Assembly: GCF_018500185.1 (NCBI RefSeq)
Contig: NZ_JAHBGI010000001.1
Coordinates: 434,001 to 498,000 of the forward strand
Origin: Litoribacter ruber
GTDB lineage: Bacteria > Bacteroidota > Bacteroidia > Cytophagales > Cyclobacteriaceae
DNA length: 64,000 bases
Reading direction: 5' to 3'
Shown here one piece after another: positions 55,456 through 63,416 of this stretch (the first letter of the stretch is position 1; the number at the start of each line of letters is the position of its first letter). A model generated the notes under the pieces. It worked only from the letters and a program-made list of their open reading frames with translations. It searched no databases and was not told the DNA's origin. The position numbers and the translations under genes were made by a program.

Positions 55456-56215
55456 AGGGGGGCACGGAACTAAATGGGCCACGAAGGACACAAAGTTTTC
55501 ACGAAGGACACTAAGTCCTCTTCGCGGACAATTAAGCGTCGTCACCTCGACTGAAGCGAAGCGAAATGGAGAGGTCTTGGACGTGACAAAAATTAGATAG
55601 TGCGTTTAGAAGTTTATTTCCCGATCATCGCTTCGCGGATCGGGAGGTTTAGGAGTCTAGAAACCGCGAAGCGACGCCAAACTTAAATGGGTCACGAAGG
55701 GCACAAAGGTTCCACAAAGGACACCAAGGCCACATCGCGGACAATTAAGCGTCGTCACCTCGACTGAAGCGAAGCGAAATGGAGAGGTCTTGGACGTGAC
55801 AAAAATTAGATAGTGCGTTTAGAAGTTTATTTCCCGATCATCGCTTCGCGGATCGGGAGGTTTAGGAGTTTAGAAACCGCGAAGCGACGCCAAACTTAAA
55901 TGGGTCACGAAGGGCACAAAGTGCTCACGAAGAACACAAAGCCTCTTCGCGGAGATAATGCAATATAATATGAGATTAGGTCAAAATGGTATAAAACCAG
56001 ATCAGACCTAGAAATACTTGGTACCTGGTACGTGGTACTTGGTACCCAAATTAGATCAGGCGTTTAGAAGGTTATTTCCCGATCATCGCTTCGCGGATCG
56101 GGAGGTTTAGGAGTTTAGATCCTGAGGAGGGTGGCACATCCATTCCCAATCTTAACTTCTAAACAGTCCTGGGTCGCATATAGCGAAGCTATGCGATCCG
56201 GGACGCTAACCTTCT
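55456..56215. repeat. Tandem copies of the long modular repeat, without gene
   Basis: Two consecutive copies of a roughly 215-bp composite (about 55476-55690 and 55691-55905) carry the TCGTCACCTCGACTGAAGCG word, TTTAGAAG directly joined to TTTATTTCCC (55605-55620 and 55818-55833, the empty cassette sites) and the CCCGATC hairpin. A third partial copy with a GGTAC cluster follows at 55980-56120. A hairpin GTCCTGGG...CCGGGAC lies at about 56166-56204. Confidence 0.75.
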
Positions 56216-56221
56216 AAACTC

Positions 56222-56302
56222 TCACTCAAACACCTTTTTAATCACAAACCTGATTAAAAACACCGCCGCTACGATTACCGAACCTACTATTACCAATTCC
56301 AT
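56222..56302 (-). CDS. 26-residue single-span membrane peptide
   Basis: An ATG at 56302 opens 26 codons ending at TGA 56222. The product is MELVIVGSVIVAAVFL followed by IRFVIKKVFE: a hydrophobic helix with a basic end. The composition and topology are like small stress or transporter-associated peptides. The frame lies just beyond the repeat block in otherwise unique sequence. No homologue recognised. Confidence 0.4.
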   Translation of the reverse strand: MELVIVGSVIVAAVFLIRFVIKKVFE

Positions 56303-56472
56303 ACATGACTTTTTTGTAAGGTTACCTTTTGTTGAGGGAAATGGTTTGAAAAAAACCTCCAGATCTATGATTTTCACCAAATCATTTCAACCCATCCCCT
56401 TTCCCAAGCGTTTATTTAATACATTGCTTATAAAGCCGTAATAAATGTTTAAATTTATGTTAAACCTTATCT

Positions 56473-56706
56473 ATGGAAAACCACATTGAAAGAATCACAA
56501 TAGATCCGGAAATTTGCCATGGCAAGCCTACTATTCGAGGGTTGCGGTATCCTGTGGAGAATTTGTTGGAATTGTTGGCGGCAGGGATGTCCCATGATGA
56601 GTTATTGCAGGACTTTCCGGACCTGGAGCAGGAAGATATTTTGGCCTGCCTAGCTTATGCTGCAAAATTGGTTCATCTCAAAAGCATCCATAAAATCACA
56701 ACGTGA
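56473..56706 (+). CDS. DUF433 antitoxin
   Basis: 77 aa. The sequence RITIDPEICHGKPTIRGLR (about 7-25) is the DUF433 signature, a winged-helix DNA-binding fold found as antitoxin. The C-terminus has the DLEQEDILACLAYA helix. It overlaps the next gene by 4 bp (GTGA), a typical toxin-antitoxin arrangement, and probably represses its own promoter and neutralises the DUF5615 product. Confidence 0.9.
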   Translation: MENHIERITIDPEICHGKPTIRGLRYPVENLLELLAAGMSHDELLQDFPDLEQEDILACLAYAAKLVHLKSIHKITT

Positions 56707-57056
56707 AGTTTTTAGTGGATGCACAATTACCAAAATCACTTTCAGACTTTTTGGTTAAGAAAGGATTTGATTCTATTCATACCCTTGAATTACCTGATAA
56801 AAACAATACCACAGATAGGCAAATACTTGAAGTTGCTACTAAGGATAAAAGAATCGTTATTAGTAAGGATGCGGATTTTTTAGAGTCTTTTATAATCAAC
56901 TCCCAGCCTCGGAAATTAATTTTAGTAAAAACTGGTAATCTGCCAAACAATCAGTTATTAGGGATTTTTGACAGAAATTTAGAAGTGCTTATTTCAATGA
57001 TTTCAAGGAGTAATTTAATAGAAATCAATAGCGCCGAAATAGTTGAGCATAAATAA
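56703..57056 (+). CDS. DUF5615 PIN-like toxin
   Basis: 117 aa from a GTG start at 56703 that overlaps the antitoxin's stop. The N-terminus FLVDAQLPKSLSDFL holds the first acidic residue of the PIN-like site, and DKRIVISKDADF (about 52-63) holds the others. It probably acts as a ribonuclease toxin. A strong terminator follows. Confidence 0.9.
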   Translation: MKFLVDAQLPKSLSDFLVKKGFDSIHTLELPDKNNTTDRQILEVATKDKRIVISKDADFLESFIINSQPRKLILVKTGNLPNNQLLGIFDRNLEVLISMISRSNLIEINSAEIVEHK

Positions 57057-57068
57057 TAAACACAAAAA

Positions 57069-57111
57069 AAACCTTCCAGGTCCATGATTTTTCACGAGAC
57101 CTGGAAGGTTT
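57069..57111. terminator. Bidirectional terminator after the toxin-antitoxin pair
   Basis: AAACCTTCCAGGTC (57069-57082) pairs perfectly with GACCTGGAAGGTTT (57098-57111), with an A-run before and a T-run after. It also serves the convergent glutaminase gene. Confidence 0.88.
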
Positions 57112-57144
57112 AATTTTTTACTTAGAGTACCATTTTTAGGCCCC

Positions 57145-58155
57145 CTATCTTTTCCTATAATCAATTCGAGGGTCTTTTTTTCCATGGATGTTGGAGAAAA
57201 GAGCATCATGCTTATGGAAATTAAATTTTTCCACCAGTTTCTCGCAAAATTTCACCCCACGAACTGTATTCCCATGTTTGTCCAATGGAGGGGAGTAAAT
57301 GGAAATACCCATCAGTTCTGGGATGACGGCAATCAGCCCTCCCGCCACTCCGCTTTTGGAGGGGATACCTACTTTGAAAGCGTATTGCCCAGAATGATCG
57401 TACATCCCGCATGAAAGCATGAGACTGAGCATATCCCTCACGGTTTTATGGCTGAAGACTTGGCTGCCGGTAGTCGGGCTAAGACCATAATTGGCCAGCG
57501 TGGCGGCCGCATGGGCCAGGTCATCGATGTTAACCCCTATGGAACAGCAGAGGTAGTGGAACTCCACGGCTTTTTGCAGGTCGGTATTCTCAGGAAAGGC
57601 ACCATTTTCCATCATAATATGGGCCATGGCAAAGTTGGAGTGGGAGGCTTTCATTTCTTTTTGAAAGGCATCGTGATCAAACTCCAAAGAGATTCCCCCG
57701 CAAAGCTGTTCCCATATTTCCGTCACGTGTTTTAATTTTTTCTTATTGTCCCAATCGGGCTTTATGAGGCATCCGCTCATGATGGATCCCGAATTGATCA
57801 TGGGGTTGTGGGGAAGGTTTTCCCGATTAAGCACCATCCCCTTTTCAAAATTCTCCGCCCCGGGTTCGCGACCTATATGCTGATGGACCAATTCCTCGCC
57901 CCGTTCCTCCAGTGCGATGCCATAATTGATGGGTTTGGAGATGGACTGCACGGAAAAGGATAGGTGGTGGTCCCCGAGTTGAAGCAATTGCCCATCAATG
58001 GTGCAGATGGAAACGGCAAAAGGCGGGTTTTCCAACCCTTCCGGAAATAGATCCTCATCAGGGGTGCCTTCGGTATGGGGTGCCACCTGCTCAAAAATCT
58101 CTATTATATCATTTTTAAAATCCTCAAAATCTGGTATCACCGGGGTTTTGGACAT
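57145..58155 (-). CDS. glsA: Second glutaminase
   Basis: 336 aa from ATG at 58155; upstream in-frame codons to 58254 extend into repeat words and are rejected. The catalytic pair is S71 and K74 in QSISK, with NPMINSGS and SHSNFAMAH following in family order. It is longer than usual by about 25-30 residues at the N-terminus. It is clearly diverged from the partial copy at 1-561 (QSISKPIN against QSISKVHT). Its promoter region is occupied by repeats. Confidence 0.92.
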   Translation of the reverse strand: MSKTPVIPDFEDFKNDIIEIFEQVAPHTEGTPDEDLFPEGLENPPFAVSICTIDGQLLQLGDHHLSFSVQSISKPINYGIALEERGEELVHQHIGREPGAENFEKGMVLNRENLPHNPMINSGSIMSGCLIKPDWDNKKKLKHVTEIWEQLCGGISLEFDHDAFQKEMKASHSNFAMAHIMMENGAFPENTDLQKAVEFHYLCCSIGVNIDDLAHAAATLANYGLSPTTGSQVFSHKTVRDMLSLMLSCGMYDHSGQYAFKVGIPSKSGVAGGLIAVIPELMGISIYSPPLDKHGNTVRGVKFCEKLVEKFNFHKHDALFSNIHGKKDPRIDYRKR

Positions 58156-58199
58156 ATAAGCTTGGGTTGTTTGCTGTACCTTAACAAGCTGGATAGGGA

Positions 58200-58750
58200 G
58201 ATGTTTTTTTCGGAAGTACGAACAAGAGGCCTCTTCGCGGAAGTAAAGGGACACAGACCTGCCTGCGCAGGCAGGGTTTCGCAGAGTTTTTAAAAGGAGT
58301 TACACGGAGTTTTCCTCTTCGCGGAGGTAAAGGCATCAAGTGCACAAAACTTGCCTGACGGCAGTCAGGGTTTTCACGAAGTTTCACTACTTGTCCCGAT
58401 CCGCCCTCGATAGCCACCTGGATTATCGAGGGCGGATCGGGAAAGGCCACTTCGCGGTGAAAAATTTAATAGCTTGAAAAAAAGTGTCAAGTAGATTTAG
58501 GACGTGACAAGAAATTTCGGGCAGTCACGGAGTTTAATGATGAATGATGAATGATGAATAATGAAGTTACTTTCGGTACACTGATACCCCATCCGAAGAG
58601 CGCAGCTCAAGGGAGGGCGACGGAATAAAGACGCCAGATTGCTTCAGTCGGGCAGAATGGCTTCAATCAACCTCAGGTGCTGGTGTATTTGGTACCTGGT
58701 ACCTGGTACTTGGTACCCATTTCTAAGTCCGAAGGACTACCCCCAAGCTT
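58200..58750. repeat. Modular repeats with three palindromic cassettes
   Basis: Cassettes are CCTGCCTGCGCAGGCAGG (about 58258-58275), a CCTGAC...GTCAGG one (about 58350-58370), and a long one with CTTGTCCCGA/TCGGGAA ends (about 58390-58443). They interrupt words such as GTTTCAC and GGCCACTTCGCGG. AGCTTGA and GTGTCAAGTAGATTTAG repeat the 50.1-kb word. ATGATGAATA short repeats (58538-58563) and a GGTAC cluster (58687-58716) follow. No gene. Confidence 0.7.
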
Positions 58751-59926
58751 TCAACTCGCCATATCCGGCAACGCTTTCTCCTTCTTCCCGTCTTTTTGGA
58801 TTTCCACATTGATAAACGGCCTGTTTTCCAAAAAGGCCAGCAGCTTTTGGGTCAGCAGGCGGTGGTTGTGGTGGGCGGAGATGTAGTCCAGACAGTGTGA
58901 GCGCATCTTGTCGTATTTCTTGGTATCCAAGCTCTCAAGCTGCAGCTGAAGGTCTTCGCGGGTGGCATAGATGATCCCCAGTTTATGGGTGGAAATGATG
59001 CCGTCCGGATTTACCCGCCCGCTGGATATGATGGGCGTGCCCACATACATGGCCTCCAAAAAGGTGTTGCTGAAACCTTCGTAGTGGGAGGTGTTGAGCA
59101 GAAACTTTGCCTGGGCCAGCACCGGAAGTACCTCGTGCCGCTGCAGGAACCCAATAAACTTCACATTGGGCAGGGTTTTCAGCTGCTTGACGTAGGCGCG
59201 GGTGATGGAATTGATGTTTTTTTCCTCCTTGCCGGCTACCACAAACTCCTGCTCGGGCATGAGGGTGGCAATCTCAAAAAGCAGTTTGAGGTTCTTCTCA
59301 GGCTTGAACAGCCCCAGCCAAACGATGGCGTTTTTGGGCATGCCCAGGTTTACCGGGGGGGTGTAGGGGAATATCGGGTTGCTGAGCTTGACGGTTTTTT
59401 TGTTGGGGAACCTTTTTTGGATCTGGGCCAACTGGTAATCATTCTGGCAGAGGATGGTTTCACTTAGGCTGAGACCCATAGCCTGCAGTAATTTATGGCT
59501 TTTGGAATACTTGGAAAGGATCCGGTTGTCCACCAGTCCATCGCTGGAAATCCTTACAATGAGTTTGATGCCGAGAGCCTTGCACATGAGTGCAAAATAG
59601 AAAGTGCTCCAGGAAGGAATGCCCACATACACATAATCTGGTCTGACTTCCTTGAAGATTTTGTAAAAATAGGGGAGCCTGTAGGTGGCCCATCTGATCT
59701 TTTTGATACCCTTGTTATCGTCATAAAAAGGAATGAGATCGAGATCCTCAAATTCCTGCTTGAGTTTTTGATCCGGGGAGGTGCGCGTCACAATGCTGAC
59801 GCGGTGGCCCTCATCCTGCAATCCCTTTACCCATCCCAAGGCCTGCACCGCGGCCCCTCCACTGGGTTTTTCCTCTACTGTCAATAAATCGATAAGCTTG
59901 TCGTCAATGAATAAAAAATGCAGCAT
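58751..59926 (-). CDS. Glycosyltransferase family 4-like protein
   Basis: 391 aa from ATG at 59926; the ATG at 59956 adds ten residues lacking family features. GT-B fold: the N-terminal half has GGAAVQALGWVKGLQDEGHRV (in pieces, about 22-43), and the C-terminal half has FKPEKNLKLLFEIA and SHYEGFSNTFLEAMYVGTP (about 285-303) with the conserved E-x7-E motif. It probably transfers a sugar to a surface glycan. No other polysaccharide genes are close. Confidence 0.88.
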   Translation of the reverse strand: MLHFLFIDDKLIDLLTVEEKPSGGAAVQALGWVKGLQDEGHRVSIVTRTSPDQKLKQEFEDLDLIPFYDDNKGIKKIRWATYRLPYFYKIFKEVRPDYVYVGIPSWSTFYFALMCKALGIKLIVRISSDGLVDNRILSKYSKSHKLLQAMGLSLSETILCQNDYQLAQIQKRFPNKKTVKLSNPIFPYTPPVNLGMPKNAIVWLGLFKPEKNLKLLFEIATLMPEQEFVVAGKEEKNINSITRAYVKQLKTLPNVKFIGFLQRHEVLPVLAQAKFLLNTSHYEGFSNTFLEAMYVGTPIISSGRVNPDGIISTHKLGIIYATREDLQLQLESLDTKKYDKMRSHCLDYISAHHNHRLLTQKLLAFLENRPFINVEIQKDGKKEKALPDMAS

Positions 59927-59956
59927 AACTCTAATATTTAAGGTATAAAATATCAC

Positions 59957-60189
59957 TAAAATTAAATGAACTGAAAACGGGGTTTGTATTTTACTTCATA
60001 AAAGTACTTTATTATCATAAAAATTTGGTGAACAACAATTGAAGTAATTGTTAATTCTATCCATCCTAACTATTTAAAAATAACATAGCGTTAATTAGTA
60101 CGTGTCAATATATGATTTAAAATATTAATATTAAAATTTTTTTTGTTAAAAAATAAGGGAGTAAGTTATTGTATGCTAGGGAGGTAGGG
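59957..60189. other. AT-rich gene-free stretch
   Basis: Mostly A/T with no supported gene. It separates the glycosyltransferase start from the tandem array and presumably holds its promoter, but no TAnnTTTG box was found on the minus strand. Confidence 0.3.
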
Positions 60190-60200
60190 GGTAATACAAA

Positions 60201-61190
60201 ATTTCACGCAGCGGCGCAGCGAAAAACGCGGAGGGCGCAGCGTGGGGTCGGAAGAATAAATAATCACAGGTGTAAGAAGATCTTTTGGGAGGGAGAGAAG
60301 GGGGGAGTGGGTGAGGGGGAGAAAAAAGAAAATCTTTGCGATCTCTGCGCCTCCTTTGCGGTCTTTGCGTGAAACTGAAAACGAGATTTCACGCAGCGGC
60401 GCAGCGAAAAACGCGGAGGGCGCAGCGTGGGGTAGGAAGAATAAATAATCACAGGTGTAAGAAGATCATTTGGGAGGGAGAGAAGGGGTGAGTGGGTGAG
60501 GGGGAGAAAAAAGAAAATCTTTGCGATCTCTGCGCCTCCTTTGCGGTCTTTGCGTGAAACTGAAAACGAGATTTCACGCAGCGGCGCAGCGAAAAACGCG
60601 GAGGGCGCAGCGTGGGGAAGGAAGAATAAATAATCACAGGTGTAAGAAGATCATTTGGGAGGGAGAGAAGGCGTGAGTGGGTGAGGGCGAGAAAAAAGAA
60701 AATCTTTGCGATCTCTGCGCCTCCTTTGCGGTCTTTGCGTGAAACTGAAAACGAGATTTCACGCAGCGGCGCAGCGAAAATCGCGGAGGGCGCAGCGTGG
60801 GGTAGGAAGAAAAAAATAACCACAGAGGAGCGGAGTGCACGGAGATTATTTGGGGTGGGAGAGGGGGAGAAGGGGAGAGTGGGTGAAACTGAAAACGAGA
60901 TTTCACGCAACGGCGCAGCGAAAAACGCGGAGGGCGCAGCGTGGGGTAGGAAGAAAAAAAATAACCACAGAGGAGCGGAGTGCACGGTGATTATTTGGGG
61001 TGGGAGAGGGGGAGAAGGGGAGAGTGGGTGAAACTGAAAACGAGATTTCACGCAACGCCGCAGCGAAAAACGCGGAGGGCGCAGCGTGGGGTAGGAAGAA
61101 AAAAATAACCACAGAGGAGCGGAGTGCACAGAGATTATTTGGGGGTGGGAGAGGGGGAGAAGGGGAGAGTGGGAGAAATTGAAACCGAGA
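60201..61190. repeat. Tandem array with 185-bp and 144-145-bp units
   Basis: Units begin with ATTTCACGCA at 60201, 60386, 60571, 60756, 60900 and 61045. The first three are 185 bp and the last three about 144-145 bp; the short form lacks one internal word and carries CACAGAGGAGCGGAGTGCAC instead. The long form includes TTTGCGATCTCTGCGCCTCC. Long open frames across it are by-products of the period. Confidence 0.85.
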
Positions 61191-61288
61191 TTTTACGCCC
61201 GACACCAAATGTCCCACTACCTGCCTCCAAGATTTTTATCCTTCACCAATCAGGAGTAAATTGTATCTCATTAATTTTTAAGCTAAAT

Positions 61289-61672
61289 ATGGATATAGAT
61301 AAAAAGGTGGCGCAGCTGAATGCGTTGATAGCCGGGGATGAAATTGATCGTGAGGAGTTTGGGAGGTCATTGGGGGAGCTGCTGGGGGAAGGAGGGCTAA
61401 AGGTGAAGGTGCTGGATCTGGAGTTTTATAGCAAGGAAAAGCTGGAGCATGCCGAGAGGGAGAAGGCTGAGGCCATGCGCAGGCAATATTATGAGGAGGC
61501 CGCCCAGTGGAGGGACAAGGCCAACGAGATCCGGCAGTACGTGGAGCTGGGCCAAGACCTGCAGCTGACCTCATCCACCTTCCGCATAGAACACGGCCAC
61601 CTCTTCTACTTCCACACCGGTTTGGGGCAGCATGATCAGCTGATTCTAAAATTGATTGGGAAGGTAGGTTAA
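61289..61672 (+). CDS. Small UVR-motif protein
   Basis: 127 aa from ATG at 61289; the open frame extends upstream into the array, but that part has no protein character. The segment REKAEAMRRQYYEEAAQWRD (about 57-76) resembles the UvrB/UvrC interaction motif (AA-x-x-RD). The rest is helical and acidic, with a C-terminal HGHLFYFHTG stretch. Function unknown. It is isolated between two tandem arrays. Confidence 0.65.
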   Translation: MDIDKKVAQLNALIAGDEIDREEFGRSLGELLGEGGLKVKVLDLEFYSKEKLEHAEREKAEAMRRQYYEEAAQWRDKANEIRQYVELGQDLQLTSSTFRIEHGHLFYFHTGLGQHDQLILKLIGKVG

Positions 61673-61684
61673 ACTCCCCCTTAA

Positions 61685-62790
61685 ATTAGATCCGGCGTTT
61701 AGAAGTTTATTTCCCGATCAGCGCTGCGCGGATCGGGAGGTTTAGGGGTTTAGAAAAGCGCGAGGGGACGCTAGGCTGAAATGAAATGGGTCACAAAGGC
61801 GAATATGCGATTTGGTCCAAATGGTATAAAACCAGATCTGTCCTAGAAATACTTGGTACATGGTACCTAGTACTCTTTGTACCCAAATTAGCTCCGGCGT
61901 TTAGAAGGTTATTTCCCGATCAGTGCTGCGCGGATCGGGAGGTTTAGGGGTTTAGAAAATCGCGAAGCGACGCTAGGCTGAAATGAAATGGGTAACAAAG
62001 GCGAATATGCGATTAGGTCCAAATGGTATAAAACCAGATCTGTCCTAGAAATACTTGGTCCATGGTACCTAGTACTCTTTGTACCCAAATTAGCTCCGGC
62101 GTTTAGAAGGTTATTTCCCGATCAGAGCTGCGCGGATCGGGAGGTTTAGGGGTTTAGAAAATCGCAAGGCGACGCTAGGCTGAAATGAAATGGGTCACGA
62201 AGGCGAATATGCGATTAGGTCCAAATGGTATAAAACCAGATCTGTCCTAGAAATACTTGGTACATGGTACCTAGTACTTTGTACCCAAATTAGCTCCGGC
62301 GTTTAGAAGTTTATTTCCCGATCAGCGCTGCGCGGATCGGGAGGTTTAGGGGTTTAGAAAAGCGCGAGGGGACGCTAGGCTGAAATGAAATGGGTAACAA
62401 AGGCGAATATGCGATTTGGTCCAAATGGTATAAAACCAGATCTGTCCTAGAAATACTTGGTACATGGTACCTAGTACTTTGTACCCAAATTAGCTCCGGC
62501 GTTTAGAAGTTTATTTCCCGATCATCGCTGCGCGGATCGGGAGGTTTAGGGGTTTAGAAAAGCGCGAAGGGACGCTAGGCTGAAATGAAATGGGTAACAA
62601 AGGCGAATATGCGATTAGGTCCAAATGGTATAAAACCAGATCTGTCCTAGAAATACTTGGTACATGGTACCTAGTACTTTGTACCCAAATTAGCTCCGGC
62701 GTTTAGGAGGTTATTTCCCGATCAGCGCTGCGCGGATCGGGAGGTTTAGGTGTTTAGAAAAGCGCGAGGCGACGCCAAAAATGAAATGGG
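61685..62790. repeat. Tandem array with 200-202-bp units
   Basis: A conserved CCGGCGTTTAG anchor follows ATTAG(C/A)T at about 61691, 61893, 62095, 62295, 62495 and 62695. Each unit has TTTAGAAG, a CCCGATC...GATCGGG hairpin, GGTTTAGGGGTTTAG, GGTATAAAACCAGATC and a GGTAC cluster. The last unit is truncated and passes into CTTGTCCCGAGCAGCGGA. No CDS. Confidence 0.85.
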
Positions 62791-62819
62791 TAACGAAGGA
62801 CACAACTTGTCCCGAGCAG

Positions 62820-63135
62820 CGGAAAGTCTTTTAGCTACTAAGGCCCGAAGGCGCTAAGTTTATTTACAGAAGGTGTTTTGCCACAAAGGCCCGAAGACGC
62901 TAAGTTTATTTACAGAAGGTGTTTTTGCCACAAAGGCCCAAAGTCGCCAAGTTTATTTACTGAAGTTGTTTTGCCACAAAGGCCCAAGGGCGCTAAGTTT
63001 ATTTACAGAAGGTGTATTTGCCACTAAGACGCCAAGTCGCCAAGTTTATTTGCGGAAGTTGTTTTGCCACGGAGGCCCAAAGTCGCCAAGTTTTCTTTGG
63101 GTCTTGGCGTCTTTGTGGTTAGATTTTTCACTAAA
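62820..63135. repeat. 46-47-bp tandem array closed by an inverted copy
   Basis: GCCAC(A/T)AAGGCCC words start at 62881, 62928, 62974, 63021 and 63067, alternating 47 and 46 bp. The last unit is followed by CTTTGGGTCTTGGCG (63096-63110), the inverse of its CGCCAAG and GGCCCAAAG words, giving a terminal hairpin. Confidence 0.8.
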
Positions 63136-63416
63136 CAGCTTTGTGCTTACCCCAAAAAAATGGATTGAAAGTGCCAATGCCATGAGATTAGTTTAAAAAG
63201 AGGGAGATACGGGTCGATCATAAAGACAGAGCTGGTTTGAAATAATATTTTTAACTTTAGGTAACAAGTGGATCAGCTTCCGTTAATCAGCTATACGATA
63301 AGCGCCCTCTGCCCGGCTACCTGGGAATGAAATAGGGAAAGGATTATTCAGGATGGAAAGCTGATCTTGTGCTCCAGCTACCGGTTTTTATCTTTTTAAA
63401 TAAATTTTTGATAGGT
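63136..63416. other. Gene-free leader of the KilA-N gene
   Basis: No repeats of the island type and no clear CDS. It presumably contains the promoter of the next gene, but no clear TAnnTTTG box was found. Confidence 0.3.

Noticed and set aside
60449-61129. Long minus-strand open frame (226 codons) in the 60-61 kb array
   Set aside because: It is made of repeated translated units with low-complexity Ser/Pro/Phe content and follows the DNA period; no signal, domain or independent coding evidence.
62873-63196. Open frame of 107 codons over the 46-47-bp array
   Set aside because: The peptide repeats simply mirror DNA repeats in alternating frames.
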